Assembly: GCF_037023145.1 (NCBI RefSeq)
Contig: NZ_CP146093.1
Span: 1 to 64,000 of the forward strand
Reading direction: 5' to 3'
Source of the DNA: Ralstonia sp. RRA
GTDB taxonomy: Bacteria > Pseudomonadota > Gammaproteobacteria > Burkholderiales > Burkholderiaceae
DNA: 64,000 nucleotides
The notes beneath the pieces were generated by a model that saw nothing but the letters and a program-made list of their open reading frames with translations, made no database searches and had not been told where the DNA came from. The translations under genes and the position numbers were made by a program. Position 1 is the first letter of the stretch; the number at the start of each line of letters is the position of its first letter. Shown here piece after piece: positions 55,691-64,000 of this stretch.

Positions 55691-57237
55691 ACCGAACCAT
55701 CTTTGCGCGCATTGCAGCCAGTCTGGTGTTGGCGAGCCTTGGCATGGGCGCCACCTACTACCTTGGCGTGAGGCAGGGACAGCGGAGCGCGCCCACGCAG
55801 GCGGCAGCATCTGCCCAAGCCGCCGATGCCCCGCTCAAAGCGGGCGACATCGATCCCAAGACGGGCAAGCGGATTCTCTATTGGCAAGACCCCATGGCAC
55901 CTGGCCAGCGTTTCGACAAACCAGGCAAATCACCTTTCATGGACATGCCGCTTGCCCCCGTCTACGAGAATGGCGCCGGCGGGAGCGCCGCCGTCACGGT
56001 TGATGGCCGTGTGGCACAGAATCTTGCTGTGCGCACGGCTGAGGTCAAGACCGGCCGGCTGGACGCCATGCTGGAAGTGCCCGGCAATATCGCCATCAAC
56101 GAGCGCGGCATCGAGATCATTCAAGCGCGCGCCGCCGGCTTTGTCGAACGGGCGTACGCGAAAACCACGTTAGACCCGGTCAAGCGCGGGCAACCGCTGA
56201 TCGTCGTCTACGCGCCGGAATGGGTCGCCGCACAAGAGGAGTACCTGGCCGTTTCGCGTACGGCCAACGCCCTGCAGGGGGACCTGCGCAGCGCAGCGTT
56301 GCTGCGCATGCGCCAGGCCGGCATGACGGAGGCGCAGATCCGGCTGGTCGAATCCACCGGCAAGCCACAGCCACGGCTGGCGATTTCCAGCGACATCGAT
56401 GGCGTCATCACCGAGGTCGGGGTCCGGGACGGCATGGCTGTCGCACCCGGCATGACGCTCTTCAAGATTGCCGACTTGTCCACCGTGTGGGTCTTGGCGG
56501 AGATTCCCGAGAGCCAAGCATCGGCCATCCGCCCGGGCCAGGCGGTGACGGCCACGGCGACGGCAATCGCTGGACACGCGCTGACCGGCAAGGTGGATGC
56601 CATCCTGCCCGACGTCAATGCCAATACGCGAACCGTCAAGGTGCGCGTCGAACTCCAGAACCGGGACCGCCGCCTCTTGCCCGGCATGTTCGCCAACGTG
56701 CGGTTTGGCGCGCAAGCCGGCCCGGACAAGCTGCTGGTCCCCACGGAGGCGTTGATTCGCACCGGTACGCGCACGATCGTCATGGTGGACGCCGGCAATG
56801 GCGGCTTCAACCCCATCGAAGTCAAGACCGGAGCCGAAGCCAATGGGCAGACCGAAGTGACCGACGGTTTGAGCGCGGGACAGAAGGTGGTGGTTTCCGG
56901 GCAGTTCCTGATTGATTCGGAAGCTAGCCTGCGCGGCACCGCCCAACGCATGGCATCGCCACCTGCGGCCTCCGCGCCCGCAGCGGCCGCCATCGAGCAT
57001 GAAGGCGTCGGCCGCATTGAGGCTGTCACCAGCGAAGGCCTGACGATCTCACATGGCGCGATTCCGTCCGCGCACTGGAGCGCGATGACAATGGATTTTG
57101 CCGCACCGCCCTCCGGCCTGCCAAAGCGCTTCAAGCCTGGGGACCGTGTGCGCTTCCGGTTCCAACTGCATGACGATGGCATGGCAGTCCTGTCCTCGGT
57201 CGAGCCGGCCGGCGCGGATCAGGGGGGCAAGCCATGA
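55687..57237 (+). CDS. cusB: RND periplasmic adaptor CusB with fused C-terminal CusF domain
   Basis: 516 aa: a signal/anchor helix, a metal-binding N-terminal segment ([20 protein letters not shown] then MDMPLAPVY), barrel-sandwich, hairpin and beta-barrel adaptor domains (about 100-400), and a C-terminal domain (about 435-510) with [20 protein letters not shown]. That last block carries the His, Trp and two Met ligands of CusF. So the adaptor has its own Cu(I)/Ag(I) chaperone domain. Both ends overlap the neighbouring genes by ATGA. Confidence 0.93.
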   Translation: MNRTIFARIAASLVLASLGMGATYYLGVRQGQRSAPTQAAASAQAADAPLKAGDIDPKTGKRILYWQDPMAPGQRFDKPGKSPFMDMPLAPVYENGAGGSAAVTVDGRVAQNLAVRTAEVKTGRLDAMLEVPGNIAINERGIEIIQARAAGFVERAYAKTTLDPVKRGQPLIVVYAPEWVAAQEEYLAVSRTANALQGDLRSAALLRMRQAGMTEAQIRLVESTGKPQPRLAISSDIDGVITEVGVRDGMAVAPGMTLFKIADLSTVWVLAEIPESQASAIRPGQAVTATATAIAGHALTGKVDAILPDVNANTRTVKVRVELQNRDRRLLPGMFANVRFGAQAGPDKLLVPTEALIRTGTRTIVMVDAGNGGFNPIEVKTGAEANGQTEVTDGLSAGQKVVVSGQFLIDSEASLRGTAQRMASPPAASAPAAAAIEHEGVGRIEAVTSEGLTISHGAIPSAHWSAMTMDFAAPPSGLPKRFKPGDRVRFRFQLHDDGMAVLSSVEPAGADQGGKP

Positions 57238-60200
57238 TCGCACGGCTGATTCTCGCGTCCATCCGCAACCGCTTCCTGGTGCTGCTAGCGACCGTCATGC
57301 TGACGGCCTGGGGTCTGTGGGCCGCGCGCAGCACGCCGCTCGATGCGCTGCCCGACCTGTCGGACGTACAGGTCATCATCCGCACGCCGTTCCCTGGCCA
57401 AGCGCCGCAGATCGTGGAAAACCAGGTCACGTATCCGCTGACCACCACCATGCTGTCGGTGCCGGGCGCCAAGACGGTGCGCGGCTACTCGTTCTTCGGC
57501 GATTCGTTCGTCTATGTGCTGTTCGAGGACGGGACTGACCTGTATTGGGCACGCTCGCGCGTGCTGGAGTACTTGAACCAGGTGCAGTCCCGCCTGCCTG
57601 CGGCGGCCAAACCGGCGCTGGGCCCGGATGCCACCGGCGTGGGCTGGATCTACGAATACGCGCTGGTCGATAAGACCGGCCGGCACGACTTGGCCCAACT
57701 GCGGGCGTTGCAGGACTGGTTCCTGCGCTTCGAGTTGAAGGCCCTGCCGAACGTCGCGGAGGTCGCTTCCGTCGGCGGCATGGTCAAGCAGTTCCAGGTG
57801 GTGTTGCAGCCGGACCGGCTGCGTGCGTTCAACCTGACACAGGCCAAGGTGCTGGCAGCGCTCAAGGGTGCCAACCAGGAGACCGGTGGCTCCGTGCTGG
57901 AACTGGGCGAAGCCGAGTACATGGTCCGCGCCAGCGGCTACCTGAAGACGCTCGACGACTTCCGGCAGATTCCCCTGATGACGAACGATGCGGGCATCGC
58001 CGTGCATTTGGGCGATGTCGCCACCGTCCAACTCGGGCCCGAGATGCGCCGTGGCATCGCGGAACTGAACGGTCAGGGCGAGGTGGCAGGTGGCGTCGTC
58101 ATCCTGCGTTCAGGCAAGAATGCCCTGGAGACGATCGAAGCCGTCAAGGCCAAGCTCGCCACGCTGCGCACCAGTCTGCCCGAAGGCGTGGAGATCGTTC
58201 CTGTCTACGACCGGTCCGGTTTGATCAAGCGCGCGGTGGACAACCTGACGCACAAGCTGATCGAGGAATTCATCGTCGTCGCTGTCGTGTGCCTGGTGTT
58301 CCTGTTCCATCTGCGCTCGGCACTGGTGGCAATCGTCTCGCTGCCGCTGGGCGTCCTGGCGGCCTTCCTGGTGATGCGATACCAGGGCGTCAACGCCAAC
58401 ATCATGTCGCTGGGTGGCATCGCCATCGCCGTCGGCGCCATGGTCGACGCGGCCGTGGTGATGATCGAGAACGCGCACAAACATCTGGAGCATTGGCTCG
58501 AGGACAACCCCGGCCGCGAACTCACAGGCCACGAGCGCTGGAACGTGATCGGGGAATCGGCGGCAGAAGTGGGGCCGGCGCTGTTCTTCTCGCTGCTGAT
58601 CATCACGCTGTCGTTCATCCCCGTGTTCACGCTGGAGGCGCAGGAGGGCCGCCTGTTCTCGCCGCTGGCGTTCACCAAGACGTATTCGATGGCGGCAGCG
58701 GCTGGGTTGTCGGTCACGCTGGTGCCTGTGCTGATGGGCTACCTGATCCGCGGGCGTATCCCGAGCGAGCAATCGAACCCGCTCAGCCGCTGGCTGATCC
58801 GCCTCTACCAGCCAATGCTGTCCAAGGTGCTGGCGTATCCCAAGGCGACGGTCGCTATCGCCATTGTGCTGCTGGGGGCAACGGCCTGGCCGATCCTGCG
58901 CACAGGCGGCGAATTCATGCCGCCGCTGGATGAGGGCGATCTGCTGTATATGCCGTCAGCATTGCCTGGGTTGTCGGCCGGCAAGGCGGCTCAGCTCCTG
59001 CAGCAGACCGACCGCCTCATCAAGACGGTTCCCGAAGTGGCCAGCGTGTACGGCAAGGCTGGGCGCGCGGACAGCGCAACGGACCCGGCGCCGATCGAGA
59101 TGTTCGAGACCACCATCCAGTTCAAGCCGCACGACCAGTGGCGCCCCGGTATGACGACCGACAAACTGGTGGAAGAACTCGACCGCGTGGTCAAGGTGCC
59201 GGGGCTGTCCAACATCTGGGTGCCACCGATCCGCAACCGCATCGACATGCTCGCCACCGGCATCAAGAGCCCGGTCGGCATCAAGGTGGCGGGCACGGAC
59301 TTGAAGGAGATCGATCGACTGACCACTCGGATCGAGGAGACCGTCAAAACCGTGCCGGGTGTCACCTCTGCGCTAGCGGAGCGGTTGTCCGGCGGACGAT
59401 ACATCGACGTGGACATCAACCGACAGGCCGCCGGCCGATACGGCCTGAACATCGACGACGTGCAAAGCATCGTGTCATCCGCCATCGGTGGCGATAATGT
59501 CGGTGAGGTGGTTGACGGCCTGGCCCGCTTCCCGATCAACCTCCGCTATCCGCGCGATTATCGGGATTCCGTGGAGCAGTTGCGGCGTTTGCCGATTGTC
59601 ACTGACCGGGGCCAGCAGATTGTGTTGTCCGACGTCGCGGACATCCGCGTCGTGCAGGGCCCGCCGATGCTGCGCAGCGAGAATGCCCGGCTCTCGGGTT
59701 GGATCTATGTCGATATCCGGGGGCGCGACCTGCGCTCGGCGGTGAAGGACATGCAGGCAGCAGTGACCAAGGCGGTGCCGATGCCGGCGGGCTACGCGCT
59801 GAGCTGGTCAGGGCAGTTCGAGTACCTGGAGCGTGCGAGTGCCAAGCTGCAGGTGGTCGTACCATTCACCTTGCTGATCATCTTCGTGCTGCTGTACCTC
59901 GTGTTCGGCCGTATCGACGAGGCGCTGCTCATCATGGGCACGCTGCCGCTCGCACTGATCGGCGGGTTCTGGCTGCTGTATCTGCTCGGCTATAACCTGT
60001 CGGTGGCCGGAGTCGTCGGCTTCATTGCGCTCGCCGGGGTGGCGGCCGAATTCGGCGTGATCATGCTGCTCTATCTCAAACACGCTTGGACCGAGCGGCA
60101 GGAAAACGGTCAAACTTCTACCCAAGCGCTACTGGAAGCGATTCAGGAAGGCGCCGTGCTGCGTGTACGCCCCAAGGCCATGACGGTGGCCGTCATCCTG

Positions 60201-60401
60201 GCTGGCCTGCTCCCGATCATGTGGTCGGACGGCACAGGCTCCGAAGTCATGCAGCGCATTGCCGCGCCGATGGTCGGCGGCATGATCACCGCGCCGTTGC
60301 TGTCCCTGTTTGTCGTTCCTGCTGTCTACCTGCTGCTGCGCAGGCGTGGCAGCGGGCAATCCATTCCCCAACCACCCTCTCATGACAAGGTCTCACGATG
60401 A
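57234..60401 (+). CDS. cusA: Copper/silver RND efflux pump CusA
   Basis: 1055 aa, the normal HME-RND length, with about 12 membrane helices and two large periplasmic loops. Proton-relay acidic residues lie in [21 protein letters not shown], and the pore domain includes [20 protein letters not shown] and [19 protein letters not shown], typical of the Cu/Ag branch. It uses the proton gradient to export Cu(I)/Ag(I) through CusB and CusC. Overlaps with cusB and cusF by ATGA give tight coupling. Confidence 0.95.
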   Translation: MIARLILASIRNRFLVLLATVMLTAWGLWAARSTPLDALPDLSDVQVIIRTPFPGQAPQIVENQVTYPLTTTMLSVPGAKTVRGYSFFGDSFVYVLFEDGTDLYWARSRVLEYLNQVQSRLPAAAKPALGPDATGVGWIYEYALVDKTGRHDLAQLRALQDWFLRFELKALPNVAEVASVGGMVKQFQVVLQPDRLRAFNLTQAKVLAALKGANQETGGSVLELGEAEYMVRASGYLKTLDDFRQIPLMTNDAGIAVHLGDVATVQLGPEMRRGIAELNGQGEVAGGVVILRSGKNALETIEAVKAKLATLRTSLPEGVEIVPVYDRSGLIKRAVDNLTHKLIEEFIVVAVVCLVFLFHLRSALVAIVSLPLGVLAAFLVMRYQGVNANIMSLGGIAIAVGAMVDAAVVMIENAHKHLEHWLEDNPGRELTGHERWNVIGESAAEVGPALFFSLLIITLSFIPVFTLEAQEGRLFSPLAFTKTYSMAAAAGLSVTLVPVLMGYLIRGRIPSEQSNPLSRWLIRLYQPMLSKVLAYPKATVAIAIVLLGATAWPILRTGGEFMPPLDEGDLLYMPSALPGLSAGKAAQLLQQTDRLIKTVPEVASVYGKAGRADSATDPAPIEMFETTIQFKPHDQWRPGMTTDKLVEELDRVVKVPGLSNIWVPPIRNRIDMLATGIKSPVGIKVAGTDLKEIDRLTTRIEETVKTVPGVTSALAERLSGGRYIDVDINRQAAGRYGLNIDDVQSIVSSAIGGDNVGEVVDGLARFPINLRYPRDYRDSVEQLRRLPIVTDRGQQIVLSDVADIRVVQGPPMLRSENARLSGWIYVDIRGRDLRSAVKDMQAAVTKAVPMPAGYALSWSGQFEYLERASAKLQVVVPFTLLIIFVLLYLVFGRIDEALLIMGTLPLALIGGFWLLYLLGYNLSVAGVVGFIALAGVAAEFGVIMLLYLKHAWTERQENGQTSTQALLEAIQEGAVLRVRPKAMTVAVILAGLLPIMWSDGTGSEVMQRIAAPMVGGMITAPLLSLFVVPAVYLLLRRRGSGQSIPQPPSHDKVSR

Positions 60402-60736
60402 ACTACGTTTCCGCTGTTGTATTCGCCCTGACGCTGGCGTCGACTCCAGCCGCCTTTGCGGCCACGCCGATGGAAGGTATGGACATGAAGCCTGCTGGTC
60501 AAACCAAGCAGGCGCCCAAGCCCGTGGCAGCAGAGGTCCGCAAGATCTACCTCGACACCGGCAAGGTCACGCTTAAGCACGGCGCCATCGACAATCTCGG
60601 CATGGGCGCCATGACGATGACGTTTGCCGTCAAGGACAAGGCATCACTGCAGCACTTCAAGGAGGGCCAAGCGGTGTGGGCCGTCTTTGATATGGTCGAC
60701 GGTCAGCCGACCGTCGTCGATTTGCGGAGCAAGTAA
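60398..60736 (+). CDS. cusF: CusF-like periplasmic copper-binding protein
   Basis: 112 aa: signal peptide ([15 protein letters not shown]), a Met-containing linker ([12 protein letters not shown]), then the CusF OB-fold domain with [21 protein letters not shown]. The conserved His and the two Met ligands are present, but the Trp that caps copper in E. coli CusF is replaced (M-G-A-M-T-M rather than W-S-A-M-T-M). It should pass Cu(I)/Ag(I) to CusB. It is the last gene of cusCBAF and is followed by a strong hairpin. Confidence 0.9.
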   Translation: MNYVSAVVFALTLASTPAAFAATPMEGMDMKPAGQTKQAPKPVAAEVRKIYLDTGKVTLKHGAIDNLGMGAMTMTFAVKDKASLQHFKEGQAVWAVFDMVDGQPTVVDLRSK

Positions 60737-60740
60737 ACCC

Positions 60741-60776
60741 TCGGCGGCGCACGGCCCATCGGTCGTGCGCCGCTGC
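60741..60776. terminator. Hairpin between convergent cusF and pbrB (bidirectional terminator-like)
   Basis: GCGGCGCACG (60744-60753) pairs with CGTGCGCCGC (60764-60773), and inner bases extend the stem around a 4-nt loop. It lies between two convergent operons, 8 bp after the cusF stop. No T-run follows, so intrinsic termination is likely but not certain. Confidence 0.6.
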
Positions 60777-60787
60777 ATGCTGCGGAA

Positions 60788-61393
60788 TCAGCCAGAAAGT
60801 CCCTTCACGAGGGCGCCTTGTCGTGACATCAATGCTGAGCGCAACAACCCTGCTATAGCGACGCTGCTAGCCCCGAGCATCCAGCCGGCGACCACATCCG
60901 CCGGGAAATGCATCCCGGCGGCAACACGCGACCACCCGACCAACGCGGCGTAGAACACCAACGCGAGACGCCCCCGAAAACCCACCAAGGGCCAGAGTGC
61001 CCCGACCACAAGCGCTGCGAACGTCGAGTGCCCGCTCGGCAGGCTGTAGTGCAGTTCCGGCTCACCAATGACGTGCACGAGGTGGCCGAGTACCGCCGGT
61101 GGCCGTGGGAAATCCAGCCACCACTTCAAGGCGGAAGCGGCCAGCAGGGCAAGCGCGAAGGCCAACCCAAACGTGACGAGGCGTTGCCTGACAGCGCACG
61201 CGCGCGCTGGATTCGACGCTGATATCGACCACCGCCAGAGCCCCAGCAGCAAGAGCGGCGCAGTCCAGTAGTTGCCAATCAGGCTAAAGCACCACGCCAC
61301 CGGGTCCAGGGCGCTTGGCATCCCCGAGTTGATGGCGTGGAATAGCGCGACGTTCCAGCCGCCCCAGTCGTACACGAGGAACTTCCAATTCAT
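60788..61393 (-). CDS. pbrB: PAP2-family phosphatase, PbrB-like
   Basis: 201 aa from ATG 61393, overlapping the pbrA stop (ATGA). PAP2 phosphatase motifs are in order: KWWLDFPRP, PSGHS and SRVAAGMHFPADVV, with about six helices. In Cupriavidus metallidurans PbrB is an undecaprenyl-pyrophosphate phosphatase paired with PbrA; released phosphate is thought to trap exported lead in the periplasm. Adjacency and overlap with a PbrA-type ATPase support the same role. Confidence 0.88.
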   Translation of the reverse strand: MNWKFLVYDWGGWNVALFHAINSGMPSALDPVAWCFSLIGNYWTAPLLLLGLWRWSISASNPARACAVRQRLVTFGLAFALALLAASALKWWLDFPRPPAVLGHLVHVIGEPELHYSLPSGHSTFAALVVGALWPLVGFRGRLALVFYAALVGWSRVAAGMHFPADVVAGWMLGASSVAIAGLLRSALMSRQGALVKGLSG

Positions 61394-63792
61394 TTGCGCA
61401 GCAACCTCAGCCCGTTGCCGACCACCAGCAGGCTGGCGCCCATGTCGGCAAACACCGCCATCCACATGGTGGCCTGGCCTGTAAAGGTCAGTGCCAGGAA
61501 CACGACCTTGATGCCGAGCGCCAGCGCAATGTTCTGCTTCAGCACCCCGGCCGTGGACCGGGATAGTCGTACAAACGCCGGGAGCTTGCGCAGATCGTCG
61601 TCCATCAGCGCAACGTCGGCCGTTTCGATCGCCGTGTCCGTCCCGGCCGCGCCCATTGCGAATCCAATATCGGCCCGTGCCAGCGCCGGCGCATCGTTGA
61701 TGCCATCGCCGACCATGCCGATGGTTCCTTGTGCGGATCGGCGCTCGATTTCGCGCTGCTTGTCTTCCGGCAGCAGATTACCGCGAGCCTCGTCGATACC
61801 GACCTGCTGCGCAATCGCCTCTGCGGTGTGCGGATTGTCGCCGCTCAGCATCAAAGTCTTGATGCCCAGTGCGTGCAATTCCTTGATCGCTTGGCGACTG
61901 CTGTCCTTGATGGTGTCCGCCACACCGAACAACGCGCGTACGCCGTCCTGGCCGATCAGCATCACGACCGTTTTGCCCTGGGTTTCCAGCACGGCAAGCT
62001 GTGCTTCCAATGCCGGCGAACACACGCCCAGTTCCTCGACCAGACGATGATTGCCCAGGTGATAGAGCGCACCGTTGACATGGCCCCGGACGCCGCGTCC
62101 GGGCAAGGCCGCAAAATCGGTGACGTCGCGCAGGGCTAGGCCTTGGTCCTGCGCCGCGCGGGCCACGGCCAGGGAGACGGGATGGTCGGAGCGGGCAGCC
62201 AGGCTAGCTGCCAGGATCTGGGCGGCGGACGCGTCCGCACCGTTCCAGGCCACGACGTCCGTCTGCGCTGGCTTGCCGTGCGTGATCGTGCCGGTCTTGT
62301 CGAGCGCCAACCATTTCAGCTTGCGTCCCTCTTCCAGATAGACGCCGCCCTTGATGAGGATGCCGCGCTTCGCGGCGGCCGCCAGGCCGCTCACAATGCT
62401 CACCGGCGTCGAGATCACGAGCGCGCAGGGGCAAGCAATCACGAGAAGAACTAGGGCCTTGTAGATCCAGTCCAGCCAAGTCGCACCGAAGACCAGCGGA
62501 GGGACGATGGCCACCGCAAGCGCAACCGCGAACACAATGGGCGTGTACAGCCGGGCGAACTGGTCAACGAAGCGCTGCGTGGGCGCTCGACTGCCTTGCG
62601 CGGCCTCGACGGCGTGAATGATCCGTGCCAGTGTGGAGTCGCTTGCCGCTGCGGTGACGCGATATTCGAACGACCCGGATTCGTTGATGGTGCCGGCGAA
62701 CACGGAGTCGCCCGCTGCCTTCTCGACCGGCAGGCTCTCGCCCGTGATCGGCGCCTGATTGACGGATGACCGCCCCTGCAGAATCGTGCCATCGAGCGCG
62801 ATGCGCTCGCCCGGCTTGACCCGCACACGGCTGCCAACGGCCACGGTCTTGGCATCGACGTCGGACCAACTGCCGTCGCTGCGCTGTACCGTGGCTGTCT
62901 CCGGGGCGAGATCCATCAGCCCCCGGATCGCATCTCGGGCGCGGTCCAGCGAACGGGCTTCGATGACCTCCGCCAAGGCGAAGAGGACCATCACCATCGC
63001 CGCTTCCGGCCAATGGCCGATCACCATCGCCCCAGTGACTGCGATCGACATGAGGGCGTTCATGTTCAGGTTGCGGTTCTTGAGCGCGATCCAGCCTTTC
63101 TTGTAGGTGGACAGCCCGCCGGTCAGGATCGCGGCCAGCGCCAGGATCACCACCACCCAATGGTTGCCACCGTTGAGCCAATACACCACTTCCGCCAGGA
63201 CGGCGTTCGCGCCGGCAATGGCAAGCGGCCACCATTTGGTGGGCGCGGCATCTTGTTCGGGAAGCGGTGCTGCGGCAGAGCGGTCGCGCACCTCGGCATC
63301 GAAGCCAAGCGACTGAATGGCAGCCAGCACTTGCGGTAGCGCATCGGCAGCGTGTTGAACGGCGAGTGTGCGTTGGACGAGATTGAACTGCATGTCTGAC
63401 ACGCCCGCCATGCCCGCCAGCTTGCCGCGAATCAGCGTTTCTTCGGTCGGGCAGTCCATCTGACGAATGGTCAGGACTGTGCTCTGCCCGGCGGGGCTTT
63501 CATCGGCGCGAACCGCTCGCATGCCAACGGCTGCCAAGGCTTGCTCGATCGGCGCCGGGGATGGCAGCCGGTGCTGGACGGCCAGCGAACGCTGCATCAG
63601 GTTGAACTCAAGGTTGACCACGCCGGGCAGCGCCGCCAGCTTATTGCGAATGAGCGTTTCTTCCGTCGGGCAGTCCATGTTGTCGATCCGGTAGCGGGAT
63701 CGTTTCAGGTCAACAGCCGCCGCATCGCCGTCCGCCGGCGTCACCACGTTGGTGGCAGCACAACCGCACCCCTTGGAGCCGCAATCACTCAC
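61390..63792 (-). CDS. pbrA: Pb/Cd/Zn P1B-type ATPase (PbrA/CadA/ZntA-like)
   Basis: 800 aa. I choose GTG 63792 because GGGAGGTGCT precedes it and it yields VSDCGSKGCGC, a soft-metal N-terminus; the ATG at 63930 would run through the operator. Two HMA-like repeats share MDCPTEETLIR. The core has ITGES, CPCALVISTP (the P1B-2 CPC motif), DKTGTITHGKP, SDHPVS and MVGDGINDAPALA. It exports divalent soft metals from the cytosol. Divergent from a PbrR-type regulator across a perfect dyad. Confidence 0.94.
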   Translation of the reverse strand: MSDCGSKGCGCAATNVVTPADGDAAAVDLKRSRYRIDNMDCPTEETLIRNKLAALPGVVNLEFNLMQRSLAVQHRLPSPAPIEQALAAVGMRAVRADESPAGQSTVLTIRQMDCPTEETLIRGKLAGMAGVSDMQFNLVQRTLAVQHAADALPQVLAAIQSLGFDAEVRDRSAAAPLPEQDAAPTKWWPLAIAGANAVLAEVVYWLNGGNHWVVVILALAAILTGGLSTYKKGWIALKNRNLNMNALMSIAVTGAMVIGHWPEAAMVMVLFALAEVIEARSLDRARDAIRGLMDLAPETATVQRSDGSWSDVDAKTVAVGSRVRVKPGERIALDGTILQGRSSVNQAPITGESLPVEKAAGDSVFAGTINESGSFEYRVTAAASDSTLARIIHAVEAAQGSRAPTQRFVDQFARLYTPIVFAVALAVAIVPPLVFGATWLDWIYKALVLLVIACPCALVISTPVSIVSGLAAAAKRGILIKGGVYLEEGRKLKWLALDKTGTITHGKPAQTDVVAWNGADASAAQILAASLAARSDHPVSLAVARAAQDQGLALRDVTDFAALPGRGVRGHVNGALYHLGNHRLVEELGVCSPALEAQLAVLETQGKTVVMLIGQDGVRALFGVADTIKDSSRQAIKELHALGIKTLMLSGDNPHTAEAIAQQVGIDEARGNLLPEDKQREIERRSAQGTIGMVGDGINDAPALARADIGFAMGAAGTDTAIETADVALMDDDLRKLPAFVRLSRSTAGVLKQNIALALGIKVVFLALTFTGQATMWMAVFADMGASLLVVGNGLRLLRK

Positions 63793-63836
63793 AGCACCTC
63801 CCTTTGTCGCTTGAAATGGATTGGACTCAAGTACAC

Positions 63837-63860
63837 ACTCTATAGCTACTATAGAGTCAA
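63837..63860 (-). promoter_or_regulatory. MerR-family (PbrR/CadR-type) operator and pbrA promoter
   Basis: Half-sites ACTCTATAG (63837-63845) and CTATAGAGT (63849-63857) form a perfect 9-bp dyad around CTA. On the pbrA strand a -35 element TTGACT (63860-63855) overlaps the dyad, with a 19-nt spacer to TGTACT as the likely -10. Overlong spacing with the operator inside it is the MerR-family hallmark, and the arrangement is close to the known pbrA promoter. Confidence 0.85.
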
Positions 63861-63879
63861 GGGACTTCGGCCCGACATC

Positions 63880-64000
63880 ATGAACATTCAGATCGGTGAA
63901 TTCGCCAAGCGCACGGCCTGCCCGATTCAAACCATCCGGTACTACGAGCGCGAAGGCCTGTTGCCGCCGCCGGACCGCAGCTCGGGCAACTTCCGGCTGT
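63880..64000 (+). CDS. pbrR: MerR-family metal regulator PbrR-like, 5' part
   Basis: From ATG 63880 the first 40 codons read MNIQIGEFAKRTACPIQTIR then YYEREGLLPPPDRSSGNFRL, the helix-turn-helix and wing of MerR-type regulators, nearly the PbrR/CadR N-terminus. The metal-binding Cys region is beyond the window edge. It should activate pbrA in response to lead, cadmium or zinc. Confidence 0.93.
   Translation, partial: MNIQIGEFAKRTACPIQTIRYYEREGLLPPPDRSSGNFRL

Noticed and set aside
63793..63930. Upstream ATG start for pbrA at 63930
   Set aside because: It would translate through the MerR-type operator/promoter; GTG 63792 has a GGGAGGTGCT site at proper spacing.

Overview
The window reads as a high-GC betaproteobacterial genome of the Burkholderiaceae type (Ralstonia/Cupriavidus/Burkholderia). 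The evidence is the copRSABCD arrangement, the pbr-type lead module, an IS407-type element and IS1071. It is a metal-resistance and stress island patched together by mobile elements. I saw no rRNA, tRNA or CRISPR array.

Layout. (1) 1-11.4 kb is a copper locus. copA-copB-copC-copD runs leftwards and is divergent from copR-copS, with a CusR-type dyad between them. copD is split by a 3.2-kb IS1071-like Tn3-family element with a perfect 5-bp target duplication. A DUF411 copper protein beyond it is frameshifted. A second copC, a decayed copS fragment and a cytosolic four-helix copper-storage protein follow. (2) 11.5-22.6 kb holds a leftward run of about 12 genes, many joined by ATGA start/stop overlaps. 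In transcription order it encodes an HMA-domain protein, a DUF2933 protein, an isoprenylcysteine-methyltransferase-like protein, a metallo-beta-lactamase/CPSF-type nuclease, an AMP-phosphorylase-type enzyme, a PRPP-synthetase-like enzyme, a 49-aa ORF, cyclopropane fatty acid synthase, a DUF6629-like membrane protein, a P-type ATPase and an MFS permease. (3) 22.8-38.3 kb is a stress block: oleate hydratase, an extra FtsH, PPK2, LemA/TPM proteins, an archaeal-type methionine adenosyltransferase, a UbiB-like kinase, an outer-membrane protein and a truncated FtsX-type permease. FNR/ANR-type boxes (TTGAT-N4-RTCAA) lie in its intergenic regions, so I infer an oxygen-limitation regulon, comparable in content to the low-oxygen-activated (lxa) locus known in Burkholderia.

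(4) 38.3-51.8 kb is bounded by two directly repeated 3204-bp IS1071 copies in which I noticed one base difference. Between them are an IS407-type element, an N-carbamoylsarcosine-amidase-type hydrolase, a polysaccharide-deacetylase-type hydrolase, an IS51-type IS3 element with a damaged frameshift site, a porin, an unassigned stretch and the tail of an IS1634-type transposase. No flanking 5-mers match, and the permease and a copF-like ATPase are cut at the outer ends, so native DNA has been lost here. (5) 51.8-64 kb is a second metal block: the CopF YHS-domain stub, four small secreted Met/Cys/His-rich proteins, a cusCBAF-type copper/silver efflux operon with ATGA coupling throughout, and a pbrA-pbrB pair divergent from pbrR across a perfect dyad.

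Taken together, copper can be oxidised or sequestered in the periplasm (CopA, CopB, CopC, CusF and small proteins), pumped out (CusCBA and the P-type ATPase) and stored in the cytosol (Csp). Lead/cadmium/zinc would be handled by PbrA plus PbrB. The central operons appear to add membrane-lipid, RNA, nucleotide and proteostasis functions for low-oxygen stress. Coordinates were read by eye; no alignment or database search was run.
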